This document shows positions 55,339 through 63,570 of a stretch of 64,000 nucleotides of DNA, in pieces. This DNA is from Streptomyces sp. NBC_01591. GTDB lineage: Bacteria > Actinomycetota > Actinomycetes > Streptomycetales > Streptomycetaceae. The position numbers were made by a program, and so were the translations under genes. How positions within the stretch are numbered: the first letter of the stretch is position 1; each line of letters opens with the position of its first letter. The DNA lies in the NCBI RefSeq assembly GCF_035918155.1, contig NZ_CP109327.1:5394001-5458000 (forward strand), written 5' to 3'. Under the pieces are notes generated by a model. It saw nothing but the letters and a program-made list of their open reading frames with translations, had not been told where the DNA came from and made no database searches.

Positions 55339-56925
55339 TCAGATGGCGGGTGGGCCAACTCGGGTGTAGGGAACGCCGATACTGGTGCCACCAGGGGTGA
55401 CGACCTTGACGGTGACCGAGCCCGTCACGCCGGGCGGTGCCGTGGTCATCAACTGGGTGTCGGAGACCACGGTGAAGCCGGCAGGCACACCCCCGAACAG
55501 CACTGCGGTGGTATGCGTCAGTCCGGAGCCGGTGACAGTCACTGTGTTCCCGCCCGCCGACGGTCCCTGGTCGGGTACCAGACCGACGACTACCGGGGCA
55601 CTCAGGTACAGGTAGGCGACACTGTTGCTCGTGCCACCGGGCGTGGTGACGTTGACCGGAACGGTGCCGCTGACACCGGGCGGCACCGTCGCTTCGATCT
55701 CCGTGGCCGAGAGAATGGTGTAGGCGGTGGCCGCCGTCAGGCCGAAGCGAACCGCCGTGGCCTGGAGGAGATTCGCCCCGGTCAGCGTTACGGTGTTGTT
55801 ACCGCCCACCGGGCCGGAGTCGGGGATGACACTGTTGAGAACCGGTGCGTCGAGGTAGTAGTAGGAGACGGCTTGACTGCTGGTACCGCCGGGCGTAGTG
55901 ACCGTGACGGTAACCGGGCCCGGGCCGCCGGTGGGGACCACCGCAGTCAGCTGAGTCGCCGAGACGTAGGTGAACGCGGCGGGCAGGGTGCCGAAGCGGA
56001 CGGAGGTGGCGCCGGTGAAGCCGGTTCCGGTCAGTGTGACGGTGTTCCCGCCCGTGATCGGCCCTTGGTTGGGGGCGATGCTGGCCAGAACGGGAGTGGC
56101 GATGTACGTGTAGGGGATTCCGGTGCTGGTACCGGCGGGCGTAGTGACCGTGACGGTAACCGGGCCCGGGCCGCCGGCGGGGACCACCGCAGTCAGCTGA
56201 GTCGCCGAGACGTAGGTGAACGCGGCGGGCAGGGTGCCGAAGCGGACGGAGGTGGCGCCGGTGAAGCCGGTTCCGGTCAGTGTGACGGTGTTCCCGCCCG
56301 TGATCGGCCCTTGGTTGGGGGCGATGCTGGCCAGAACCGGAACGGCGATGTACGTGTAGGGGATTCCGGTGCTGGTGCCGCCTGGTGTGGTGATTGTGAC
56401 GTTCAGTGGGCCGATGGGTACGGCGGGGACGGCGGGGGCGATCGCGGTGACTTGTGTGTCGGAGATGTAGGTGAATGCGGCGGGCAGGGTGCCGAAGCGG
56501 ACGGAGGTGGCGCCGGTGAAGCCGGTTCCGGTCAGTGTGACGGTGTTCCCGCCCGTGATCGGCCCTTGGTTGGGGGCGATGCTGGCCAGAACCGGAACGG
56601 CGATGTACGTGTAGGGGATTCCGGTGCTGGTGCCGCCTGGTGTGGTGATTGTGACGTTCAGTGGGCCGATGGGTACGGCGGGGACGGCGGGGGCGATCGC
56701 GGTGACTTGTGTGTCGGAGATGTAGGTGAATGCGGCGGGCAGGGTGCCGAAGCGGACGGAGGTGGCGCCGGTGAAGCCGGTTCCGGTCAGTGTGACGGTG
56801 TTCCCGCCCGTGATCGGCCCTTGGTTGGGGGCGAGGGAACTGATCGTGGGCGTCGCGAATACGGCGGCCGCCGCAGCCGTCGTCGGTTGCGTAGCGTGGG
56901 GCATTGAGCTGTCGGAACGTACCAC
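55339..56925 (-). CDS. IPT/TIG repeat protein, six domains
   Basis: 528 residues from GTG 56925 with AGGAG seven bases upstream. After a 25-residue N-terminus come six IPT/TIG immunoglobulin-like domains of 82-85 residues (PNQGPITGGNTVTLTGTGFT, ATSVRFGTLPAAFTY, VTTPGGTSTGIPYTY). The first four are nearly identical at DNA level; the last two are diverged (VLNSVIPDSGPVGGNNTVTL and VVVGLVPDQGPSAGGNTVTV). No signal peptide, membrane helix or sorting signal. It is downstream of a second IPT/TIG gene on the same strand. Likely a structural or adhesive rod. Confidence 0.87.
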   Translation of the reverse strand: MVRSDSSMPHATQPTTAAAAAVFATPTISSLAPNQGPITGGNTVTLTGTGFTGATSVRFGTLPAAFTYISDTQVTAIAPAVPAVPIGPLNVTITTPGGTSTGIPYTYIAVPVLASIAPNQGPITGGNTVTLTGTGFTGATSVRFGTLPAAFTYISDTQVTAIAPAVPAVPIGPLNVTITTPGGTSTGIPYTYIAVPVLASIAPNQGPITGGNTVTLTGTGFTGATSVRFGTLPAAFTYVSATQLTAVVPAGGPGPVTVTVTTPAGTSTGIPYTYIATPVLASIAPNQGPITGGNTVTLTGTGFTGATSVRFGTLPAAFTYVSATQLTAVVPTGGPGPVTVTVTTPGGTSSQAVSYYYLDAPVLNSVIPDSGPVGGNNTVTLTGANLLQATAVRFGLTAATAYTILSATEIEATVPPGVSGTVPVNVTTPGGTSNSVAYLYLSAPVVVGLVPDQGPSAGGNTVTVTGSGLTHTTAVLFGGVPAGFTVVSDTQLMTTAPPGVTGSVTVKVVTPGGTSIGVPYTRVGPPAI

Positions 56926-57168
56926 TGCCGTTCTCCTGTCAGGGGGGTGTGATCGGGGTGCTGCGGGCGGGATAAGGACACCGGAATGTGAGGGTCGGGC
57001 GCCGCCCGGGCCTCCTGGTCGGGCGGGCGCGAGCGAGTGGTGCCGAGTGGGGATACCCGCCCGGCCTGGCGCGGAACGCGCCGGACCGGGGCGGGCATCA
57101 TGCAACCGGAAGCGGTACCGGCGCCGGGCGCTGTTCAGGCCGACGGTCGGTGCCACAGCCGTGGCGGA

Positions 57169-57915
57169 TCAGATGCCGGGGCCCGCCGTATAGGCGAAGG
57201 CGCCGACGTCCGTGGCTGTGCCCGCAGGGTTGGAGAGACCGACGTCGACCGCACCGACGGTGCCGGGCGGGGTGACGGCAGACACCGTCGTCGCGTCGAT
57301 GACCGTGAACGCTGCCGGCACCGAGTCGAACGTGACCTGGCTCGTCGTGGTCAGGCTGGTGCCTGTGATGGTCACCGCCGTTCCGCCGGAAGTCGGTCCG
57401 GAAGCCGGAGCGATCCCGGTGATGGTCGGGACGTCGATGTACGTGTACGACAGACCGTTGTTGGATCCTCCGGCGGTCGTCACAGTGACGCTCACCGGCC
57501 CGGCTGCCGCACCCGCGGGCACGACGACACTGATCTGGCTGTCCGACAGCACCGTCGGCGTGGCGGTATTGGCGCCGAAGGACACCCCGGTGGCGGTGGA
57601 CAGACCGGTGCCGCTGATGACGACGGTGTTGCCGCCTGCGGTGGAGCCCGAGCTCACGCTCAGACCGGACTTGAACGGGGCGCCGACGTAGAAGAACGGG
57701 ATCGGATTGCTGGTTCCGCCCGGGGTGGTCACCGTCACGCCGACCGCGCCGGAACCGGACGGCGAGACAGCGGTGACCTGGGTGGGCGAGACGTTGGTGA
57801 CGCCGGTGGCCGGCTTGGTGCCGAAGAGCACCGCGGTGGTGCCCGTGAGGTTGGTGCCCGTGATGGTGACGGCGGTACCGCCACCGGTGGAGCCCTGGTT
57901 GGGACTGATTGGCAT
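57169..57915 (-). CDS. IPT/TIG repeat protein, three domains
   Basis: 248 residues from ATG 57915 with GGAGG six bases upstream. It begins directly inside the first IPT domain (MPISPNQGSTGGGTAVTITG), followed by two more (GLSVSSGSTAGGNTVVISGT; ITGIAPASGPTSGGTAVTIT). No signal peptide. It precedes the six-domain protein by 244 bases on the same strand; the two may be an operon. Domains differ from each other, so this gene is older or less homogenised than its neighbour. Confidence 0.85.
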   Translation of the reverse strand: MPISPNQGSTGGGTAVTITGTNLTGTTAVLFGTKPATGVTNVSPTQVTAVSPSGSGAVGVTVTTPGGTSNPIPFFYVGAPFKSGLSVSSGSTAGGNTVVISGTGLSTATGVSFGANTATPTVLSDSQISVVVPAGAAAGPVSVTVTTAGGSNNGLSYTYIDVPTITGIAPASGPTSGGTAVTITGTSLTTTSQVTFDSVPAAFTVIDATTVSAVTPPGTVGAVDVGLSNPAGTATDVGAFAYTAGPGI

Positions 57916-58734
57916 GATCGTCCTCCGTGTCTTGAACTGACCTCTCGAATCCGGAAGTTGACTTCGAGGCGGGCCCGGATCAGGACCCATGGCCGCGACT
58001 TGGACCACCGGGACGCTGTCCGGCCCCGACTGTCCTCGCTCACCTCCTGCTCGACCGGTCCCGGGGGTACGCCGCTGGGCGAGCCCGGAGAATCGTCCGA
58101 AAGATGCCTGCTGGGGGAAGGCGTTGTCATCGGCCGTCCGCCGCGCAGGGTGCTCGGAGCCGTGATGAGCCAAGTCGCGGGCTGCCGGCCCCGTAGGCCG
58201 TGGCCGGCAGCCACTCTCGTGGCCCCGATGACGAGGTATTCGGTGTGCGCGTATGGCTCGCGCACCGCTCACTTGCAGAGGCCGGGGGCTGCCGCACCAG
58301 TCCCTGCCGCTATTCGGCAGGGACGACTGGTCGGATCCAAGTCCTCTACAGGGGCGCCCATCGCGGCCATCCGGAGCAAAAGATGCCGAGGCCCGTCATG
58401 CGTGGACGGTCGGCGAACAGAACGGTTCCGCGCTCCCCCGGAGAGGGATGGGCGGCCCACCGGTTCGGTAACTCAAGTGACCCACACAATTGGAATATGA
58501 CACAAGCACCCTGACTGGCAGTCAATCGAATGGACGAGCGCATGGGGGTGGGACGATCGGTACGCCGGTGGGACCCAAATCCGCCGCCTCTCGCACCACG
58601 CGCCCCCAGAAACCAGCACGTTCCTGACCGATTTCCGGCGGCCGGAGCCACCCCGGCCGGGTGCGAGACCCCCGTGCTGCCGATGCTGCAGTAGCCCGCC
58701 GCTTCTTTCGGCCCCGGCATCAGTCGGGGCTCTG
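57916..58734. other. Long region without a supported gene
   Basis: 819 bases. Contains the promoter of the IPT/TIG genes near 57916, a 10-bp hairpin (58300-58309 with 58315-58324) and a weaker one (58711-58716 with 58725-58730) that may end the minus-strand gene at 58735. Frames in this stretch lack start signals and look random. Confidence 0.4.
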
Positions 58735-59211
58735 TCATGCACTGGCCTGCCGGACAGGGCAGGGCAGGTCGGGAGCAGCACGGTTCGGGGAGCACGTCAC
58801 GAGGGTGACGGAGTGGAAGACAGTGCCACTCAAATAGTGGCCAAGGGATACGTCTCCTCCCCACGTCAGCTGCTCGACTGCGGCCTTCACCAGGAGAGCC
58901 AGCCTGGCCACTTTCCGGTCACCTTCAGAGGCGAACCGGGGTGCAAACTCAGCGAGTTGGAGACCAAGCCATTCGCCGGCTTTCTTGGGTTCCTCCCATG
59001 TCCCTCGGATGATCGAGGGCGGCTTCATGAGCCAGTGCGACGTCTGGATCGGGGGCACGTCAGAAGTCGGGAACATCGCTACGGCTTCCCGATACCGGTC
59101 GAGTACGTCCTTCTCACTGCTCACGGTTGGGGCCTGTCCGGCCGGTCTGCGGATGCTCTCCTTGTCGAACGTCTTCTTCTCCCCAAGCCAGGCATAGCCG
59201 TGGTGGTGCAC
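58735..59211 (-). CDS. Hypothetical protein of the XRE/DUF397 cluster
   Basis: 158 residues from GTG 59211 with GGAG upstream (MHHHGYAWLG). It has coherent amphipathic structure: DVLDRYREAVAMFPTSDVPP, WLGLQLAEFAPRF, GGDVSLGHYLSGTVFHSVTL, and ends near CSPNRAAPDLPCPV. I recall similar unnamed Streptomyces proteins near DUF397 genes. No catalytic motif is recognised. Last gene of a minus-strand run beginning at 61561. Confidence 0.68.
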   Translation of the reverse strand: MHHHGYAWLGEKKTFDKESIRRPAGQAPTVSSEKDVLDRYREAVAMFPTSDVPPIQTSHWLMKPPSIIRGTWEEPKKAGEWLGLQLAEFAPRFASEGDRKVARLALLVKAAVEQLTWGGDVSLGHYLSGTVFHSVTLVTCSPNRAAPDLPCPVRQASA

Positions 59212-59274
59212 TGCCGCTCCGTTCCCAGAGATGACGACGGCCCCACCCGTCTGCGTGAGGGCAGGGCCGTCAGC

Positions 59275-59499
59275 TCAGGCGGAGAGGTCGAAGCGCGCAG
59301 GGTCGATACCCGCCGCGTCCAGCTCCGCCGTGGTGAAGCGCAGCGGCTCGGCGTCCGGCCGCTTGCTGTCGCCCATCGCCCATGCGTCCGGCCCGATCTT
59401 CGCGAGGGTCACGCACGCCTCGCCGTCCGGGTGCGTGTTGCCCCCACACGCCTTGCTGAAGCGGGCTCCGGTGATGTCGAGGCCGTACAGGTCGTTCAT
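59275..59499 (-). CDS. DUF397 domain protein
   Basis: 74 residues with AAGGAGG just before ATG 59499. The DUF397 pattern is complete: ARFSKACGGNTHPDGEACVT, then DSKRPDAEPLRFT and the tail F-x-x-A-E-L. Small DUF397 proteins pair with XRE-DUF5753 regulators (BldB/AbaA-like systems) across Streptomyces. The partner regulator is at 60028-60861. Confidence 0.92.
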   Translation of the reverse strand: MNDLYGLDITGARFSKACGGNTHPDGEACVTLAKIGPDAWAMGDSKRPDAEPLRFTTAELDAAGIDPARFDLSA

Positions 59500-59514
59500 C
59501 TGGTCCTCCTTGAT

Positions 59515-59751
59515 TCAGATGGGAAGGACACCGCTGTCCCGCTCGCGGTGTGTTCGGGTGCCTCGCAGCGCCTCTGCGAGGTGCTCGACGTGAGCAACGG
59601 GGATCGAGCCGAGGCGCACGAGCGGCTGACCTCTGGGGGTTACCTGCCGCCGTATCGCCGCGTAGGCGCTCTCCGGCAGGCCCAGGCAGGCGCGAGCACC
59701 CCGCGAATGGACTCGGAGGCGTTCGCGGCCGTTGTGCGTTCGTCTCTCCAC
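59515..59751 (-). CDS. Small basic hypothetical protein
   Basis: 78 residues from GTG 59751 (GGGGA ten bases upstream). Predicted helices RACLGLPESAYAAIRRQVTP and HVEHLAEALRGTR, reminiscent of excisionase-like DNA binders, but no firm match. Ends 16 bases before the DUF397 start, so likely co-transcribed. Confidence 0.5.
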   Translation of the reverse strand: MERRTHNGRERLRVHSRGARACLGLPESAYAAIRRQVTPRGQPLVRLGSIPVAHVEHLAEALRGTRTHRERDSGVLPI

Positions 59752-59764
59752 GTCTGCATGTCCC

Positions 59765-59968
59765 CTACTGCACCCCGAGGTGCTTCTTTCGGTGCGCGGC
59801 CAACTCGACGTTGTAGTCCGAGACGGCGGACATGTCCCCGTTGCCGTACGCCGTGGTGCGCTGCTTTGCGAGGGCGGCGCAGACACCGCAACCCGGTGCA
59901 GGCACGGGGGGTGTGCGAGGGAGGGACAGTTGAACCGGCGGGTCCATCGAGGTGCTTGGGCTGCTCAT
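59765..59968 (-). CDS. Small CxxC protein
   Basis: 67 residues from ATG 59968 with GGGAGG eight bases upstream. Pro-rich N-terminus, then GCGVCAALAKQRTTAYGNGD and AVSDYNVELAAHRKKHLG. The C-x-x-C with a late H-x(4)-H could bind zinc. Similar short proteins accompany XRE-DUF5753 genes in Streptomyces. Separated from the regulator by 59 bases. Confidence 0.7.
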   Translation of the reverse strand: MSSPSTSMDPPVQLSLPRTPPVPAPGCGVCAALAKQRTTAYGNGDMSAVSDYNVELAAHRKKHLGVQ

Positions 59969-60027
59969 TGGGATTTCCTCCCTCGGTTGTTGGCACCGCT
60001 GATGCTTCACCCGCTGAGCAGCTCGTT

Positions 60028-60861
60028 CTAGGACCTTTCCTGTTGGGGCAAGAATCCGTCCCGGATGCCCTCGACCAGGGCTCTCATGGCATCGCCGTAA
60101 ACGGACACTGCGGCGAACCGCTCGAAGGTGTCGAGGTAGAGCTGTACGTCCTTCGGGTCGCGGGTGGTGACCTCGGAGTGGAACGTTTCCACGATGACGA
60201 GTCGGTCGTCGTGGAGGCTGAAGCAGGTCATGGGGAAGTCGGGCATCCGGCGGTCGGACGGCACGACACCCAGCGAAACGTTGGGCAGACGGGACACGGA
60301 CACGAGCCGGTCCAGCTGGAGCGCCATGACCACGGGCTCGCAGATGAGCCACCGGAGTACGTGCTCACAGATCAGGAAGCGGAAGGACCGGCCTGACTCG
60401 TACAGGACCGACTGACGTTCGAGGCGGGCCGCCACGGTCTTGGCCCTGGTCTCCTCCGGCATGGCCGGGGGCAGGGAGAAGACGGCAGAGGCGTACTCGG
60501 GTGTCTGGAGGAGTCCGGGGACGAGCTGGCCCTGGAAGAGCCTGAGCGTGGTGGTGCCGGCCTCGATGGCCCGGATGGTCTTCTGGTGCTTCCACGGGCC
60601 CATGCGGCGCAGCAGGCGCCATGCGGTGGCCTCGGTGGCTTCGGCGCGGGCTGCCGCCAGGAACTCTTCCTTGACCTCCTGGCTTACGCCTATGGCTGTG
60701 AGGACCAGGTCCACGTCTTGGACGGTCGGTCGTACCTTGCCGGTCTCGATCTTCGATAGCTTCCCGGCAGACATGGAAGCCCTGCGGGCCACCGAGTCAC
60801 CCGTGAGTCCGGATGCGTCGCGCAGCGCCCGCAGGGCTTTCCCGATCGAGTCGGCGGTCAG
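60028..60861 (-). CDS. XRE-DUF5753 regulator with probable CTG start
   Basis: 277 residues. HTH: ALRALRDASGLTGDSVARRA, SMSAGKLSKIETGKVRPT. The DUF5753 domain follows from about residue 105 (QLVPGLLQTPEYASAVFSLP, RLERQSVLYE). The HTH needs the segment before GTG 60792, and the only usable start in that part is CTG 60861 (GGGAG eight bases upstream), overlapping the preceding stop codon as CTGA. Probable regulator of this cluster together with the DUF397 protein. Confidence 0.8.
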   Translation of the reverse strand: MTADSIGKALRALRDASGLTGDSVARRASMSAGKLSKIETGKVRPTVQDVDLVLTAIGVSQEVKEEFLAAARAEATEATAWRLLRRMGPWKHQKTIRAIEAGTTTLRLFQGQLVPGLLQTPEYASAVFSLPPAMPEETRAKTVAARLERQSVLYESGRSFRFLICEHVLRWLICEPVVMALQLDRLVSVSRLPNVSLGVVPSDRRMPDFPMTCFSLHDDRLVIVETFHSEVTTRDPKDVQLYLDTFERFAAVSVYGDAMRALVEGIRDGFLPQQERS

Positions 60862-61367
60862 TGGTGCCGCTCCCAGTAGTCCGCGAACGGCAACGCCTCG
60901 GCCAGGGCGCGGTCCCGGTAGCCCTGGTACTCGGCAAGTCTGTGGGCAGGGAGCAATTCGGCGCCGACGAACGTACCTTCGGGTGTGTAGTGCATCCGGT
61001 AGACATCCTGGTCGTCGAACAACCAGAAGTCGTGATCAGGCAGGTCGGTCACGTCCTGCTCAGCCTCGTCCAGGATACCGATGGTCTCGCCGGCTGTGAT
61101 GTTGCCGGGGTAGGCGGCCAGTTCGTAGCGCAGGTAGTCGGTGAGCGGGGATGTCAGTACGTGTACGCGGGAGACGTGCTTGCCTTTGTCGGTCATCGAA
61201 CGGACCCACGGGTTGTCGTCCCACTCCGGGCCCATGGGCTCGCCGGCCAGGAAGCGCGCCATCTCCTCGGCCTCTTCCTCGACGTCGTACACGGCCAGGG
61301 TCTCCAGCCGGAAGGCGGACCGCTCGAAGGACTCGAAGAGCTGCCCGAAAGCCTCACCGTCGAGCAT
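60858..61367 (-). CDS. DUF6879 family protein
   Basis: 169 residues with GGAGGAG before ATG 61367. Family features: FGQLFESFERSAFRLETLAV, EYDVEEE-like acidic stretch, WVRSMTDKGKHVSRVHVLTS, and DFWLFDD near the end. Proteins of this family are encoded directly upstream of XRE-DUF5753 regulators; here the stop overlaps the regulator start by four bases. Role unknown. Confidence 0.85.
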   Translation of the reverse strand: MLDGEAFGQLFESFERSAFRLETLAVYDVEEEAEEMARFLAGEPMGPEWDDNPWVRSMTDKGKHVSRVHVLTSPLTDYLRYELAAYPGNITAGETIGILDEAEQDVTDLPDHDFWLFDDQDVYRMHYTPEGTFVGAELLPAHRLAEYQGYRDRALAEALPFADYWERHH

Positions 61368-61561
61368 CGAAGTACTCCTCCAGCATGGCGGCCGGGATCA
61401 CGACGGCTGCCTCTCCTTTCTGGCAGGGCGAGCTGTGCGAGCCGCTCCGGATCGGCGACGACGTAGCCCTGCACGATGTAGTTCTTCTCGTCCTCAGTGG
61501 CCCACAGGGTCGGGCATGTGCCGTTCTTGCAGTCCGGGTCGCCTGTCAGCTTCCTCAGCAT
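61354..61561 (-). pseudogene. Frameshifted small gene of the XRE cluster
   Basis: From ATG 61561 (GGGGGAA upstream): MLRKLTGDPDCKNGTCPTLW, then YIVQGYVVADPERLAQLALP. After E (DNA GAAAGG near 61420) the frame would continue into the next genes. Removing one A from the A-run restores GEAAVVIPAAMLEEYFDARR and a TGA at 61356-61354, giving 68 residues and an 11-base overlap with the DUF6879 gene. Single-base insertion, sequencing error or programmed shift. Confidence 0.75.
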
Positions 61562-62018
61562 TGTTCCCCCTGGCATCGGCGGGTGCCTGTCGTCAGTCGA
61601 TGTTCCCGAGGTGGTCGCAGCGGGGTCAAGCACTGATCCTTTCCAGAACGGGAAAGCGCCTTCGGGTTCCTCATCGCTTGGCGGCGAGGGTGAGCCACAC
61701 CGTCTTCGAGTGCGGCGAGCTCCCCGTACTGCATCGGGCTGGCCCCTGTCGACGGCTAGATCAGGGTGCGCGAGAGCGATGACCCGATGTCGTCACCACC
61801 AGCGTCGCCAAGCTGCGCGCTTTCGTGCTTGGCATGAAGGCTCGGGAGTTCGGCCACCTATTCTGAGCCGTCAGCTGCAAACGACCTCCGGCTGCACGAT
61901 GGAGTGCGTTTCACATGCCCGGTGCATCTCAAGAGCGTTTCGCTGCTGCGCCTTCGGCGTGGTGGTCGACCTCGGCAGATCTGGGGGCCGTACCCCATTG
62001 CCGTCGACCTGGCGAAGA
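61562..62018. other. Intergenic region with an ATPase-like C-terminal relic
   Basis: 457 bases. On the minus strand 61671-61735 ends SSPHSKTVWLTLAAKR and a stop, like the C-terminus of Streptomyces HATPase_c anti-sigma proteins; nothing upstream of it continues in frame. The promoter of the XRE cluster must lie just above 61561. Confidence 0.4.
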
Positions 62019-62480
62019 GTGCGCCCCGCCTTCCGCATTCTGCTGGTCGGCAGCTCGTCTCTGGTCCATACGCGCGGACTTGCGGCCGTTGCCGTCTTGC
62101 GGATCATCCCTATCCTGCTGTGCATCGCTGTGTTCGTCGGGTTCTCGTACGTTCCGTTTCAGCGATGGCTTTTGCACCGAGTGAGGATTCCAGTACGGCG
62201 CTGGCTACGACCCGGCACGAGGGCGACGTATGCCCGCTACGACGAACTGGTCAGCACGCTCATGGGCCGCACGATCAGTCAGGTTGCTCCGGTCATCGCC
62301 GAAACTCTTCCGGACAGTGGTCTACGGGCCCGTCCCCTCGTCGCGGCGGCCACCTCGAGGTGGTGGAAAGCCGCTCTCTGGGCAATTTCGGCCCGAGCCC
62401 TCGGCCTCTCGTTCCTCGTCCACTGCACGAAGAACCTCGAAGCGATAGTCGACTTCCTGACTCTCCGGTCGGCGTCCTGA
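62019..62480 (+). CDS. Hypothetical membrane protein
   Basis: About 153 residues from GTG 62019; TTG 61998 is possible and no start has a good ribosome site. One transmembrane helix (LRIIPILLCIAVFVGFSYVPF), then a basic stretch (RVRIPVRRWLRPGTRATYAR) and a helical C-terminus (ALWAISARALGLSFLVHC). No family recognised. Convergent with the next gene, stops almost abutting. Confidence 0.45.
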   Translation: MRPAFRILLVGSSSLVHTRGLAAVAVLRIIPILLCIAVFVGFSYVPFQRWLLHRVRIPVRRWLRPGTRATYARYDELVSTLMGRTISQVAPVIAETLPDSGLRARPLVAAATSRWWKAALWAISARALGLSFLVHCTKNLEAIVDFLTLRSAS

Positions 62481-62481
62481 T

Positions 62482-62808
62482 TCAGCGCGGACGTTCTGCA
62501 CCGCGCCGCTGGCAGGCGACATGGTTTGCCAGGGCATCGAGCTGTCGGCAGTGGTAGTCAGTGCCCGGTGAGAGTCGTCGCAGTTGCACTTCCCACGGCT
62601 GGCCGCCCGGCCGTACGACGATGGCGCAGGTGCCCCTGGCCTGGATCACCATGCAAGGCATCTCCTTGACACGATCGAACACCACCTGACCAGGCTTCAA
62701 CTGCCGCCAGGACGTAAACACCTGCGGTGGGCGTGGCACTTCAGTTGGGCGGGCACGACGTTGCATCACGGTCGACGCACCGGGCGGATTAATCCCTCGG
62801 TCGTTCAA
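62482..62808 (-). CDS. Hypothetical protein of a plasmid/ICE-like gene group
   Basis: 108 residues from TTG 62808, which overlaps the preceding stop (TTGA) and has GGGAGG five bases upstream. The core (VFTSWRQLKPGQVVFDRVKE, MPCMVIQARGTCAIVVRPGG) resembles short SH3-like proteins in actinomycete integrative elements. Function unknown. Confidence 0.6.
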   Translation of the reverse strand: MNDRGINPPGASTVMQRRARPTEVPRPPQVFTSWRQLKPGQVVFDRVKEMPCMVIQARGTCAIVVRPGGQPWEVQLRRLSPGTDYHCRQLDALANHVACQRRGAERPR

Positions 62809-63035
62809 CCCAACCTCCCGAAGCGCCGCCGGTCGTTCTCATCACGGACGCGAGCCCGAAGGCTCTGGAGCACAGGGCTGTCGGGCTCCACCGGACGGCA
62901 TGTCTCACGCACCTTGTCCGAACCGGATTGGATGAGACGATCAGGGCACCCAGCCTCGCCACACTCGCACGGCGGGTAGATGAGCGGCGACCGCCGGGCC
63001 GGAAAATCCGCCCCTTCCCACGCCTCGGAGTCCAT
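62805..63035 (-). CDS. Small cysteine-containing hypothetical protein
   Basis: 76 residues from ATG 63035. Contains PPCECGEAGCPDRLIQSG, a possible zinc knuckle, and a charged tail RARVRDENDRRRFG. Coupled to both neighbours: its ATG overlaps the preceding TGA, and its TGA overlaps the next TTG. Confidence 0.55.
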   Translation of the reverse strand: MDSEAWEGADFPARRSPLIYPPCECGEAGCPDRLIQSGSDKVRETCRPVEPDSPVLQSLRARVRDENDRRRFGRLG

Positions 63036-63241
63036 CACCGCACCACCACTCCGTGGATGACGCGGGGGCCCACGTCGATGCCGTAGGTCGCCAGCCAGAG
63101 GGCGCAGCGTCGCTTTCGCTGACACCAGGCGCCAAGCCCGAACCTGACTGAACGTCTGCTGGCACCCCGTTGGCGCGGGCGGCGCATGCTGGGGGGCCGC
63201 CACTGAACTAACTGAGCCAGGACCCGCACGATACGATTCAT
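63035..63241 (-). CDS. Small basic hypothetical protein
   Basis: 68 residues from ATG 63241 (GAGGAG about ten bases upstream). Very basic, with the C-terminus WLATYGIDVGPRVIHGVVVR, a pattern I associate with small genes of Streptomyces plasmids and conjugative elements. First gene of a tightly coupled three-gene string. Confidence 0.5.
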   Translation of the reverse strand: MNRIVRVLAQLVQWRPPSMRRPRQRGASRRSVRFGLGAWCQRKRRCALWLATYGIDVGPRVIHGVVVR

Positions 63242-63570
63242 CACGTTGACGCTCCTCAGAAGCGTTGACCACGCCCCCGGACCTAGCCCGTCGCGGGGGT
63301 TCTTCATGCCATCGCGCGCCACATCAGGCCCCTGCCGCTGGGCACTTGGCGCACTTCACCGGGTGCCGTTCGGCAGGGCAGGCGAGCTGCTGCGCGACAG
63401 CTTCAGAATGCACTTGAGGGACTCGATCTGCAAGCTCTCATTTAGCGGCTTTCATTTTTCGACACTCGAACATAAGGCCGTCATTGTGAATTGAGGGATG
63501 TGGTGCTCTCATTTCGAGGAACCGGCAGATCGCAGACCGAGGGTCTGCACGTCATCAGAAGGGGTATTAC
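63242..63570. other. Divergent intergenic region
   Basis: 329 bases between the small-gene string (-) and the XRE regulator (+). A CCCCCGG ... CGGGGG hairpin lies near 63273-63297. 63410-63500 is AT-richer and probably holds the regulator's promoter. No gene seen. Confidence 0.4.

Noticed and set aside
55981..56830. Repeats as a non-coding satellite
   Set aside because: They are in-frame IPT/TIG domains of 82-85 codons with synonymous-type differences.
57037..58500. Long plus-strand frame across the IPT/TIG gene
   Set aside because: Antisense to the three-domain IPT/TIG protein; the remainder has no domain and no start signal.
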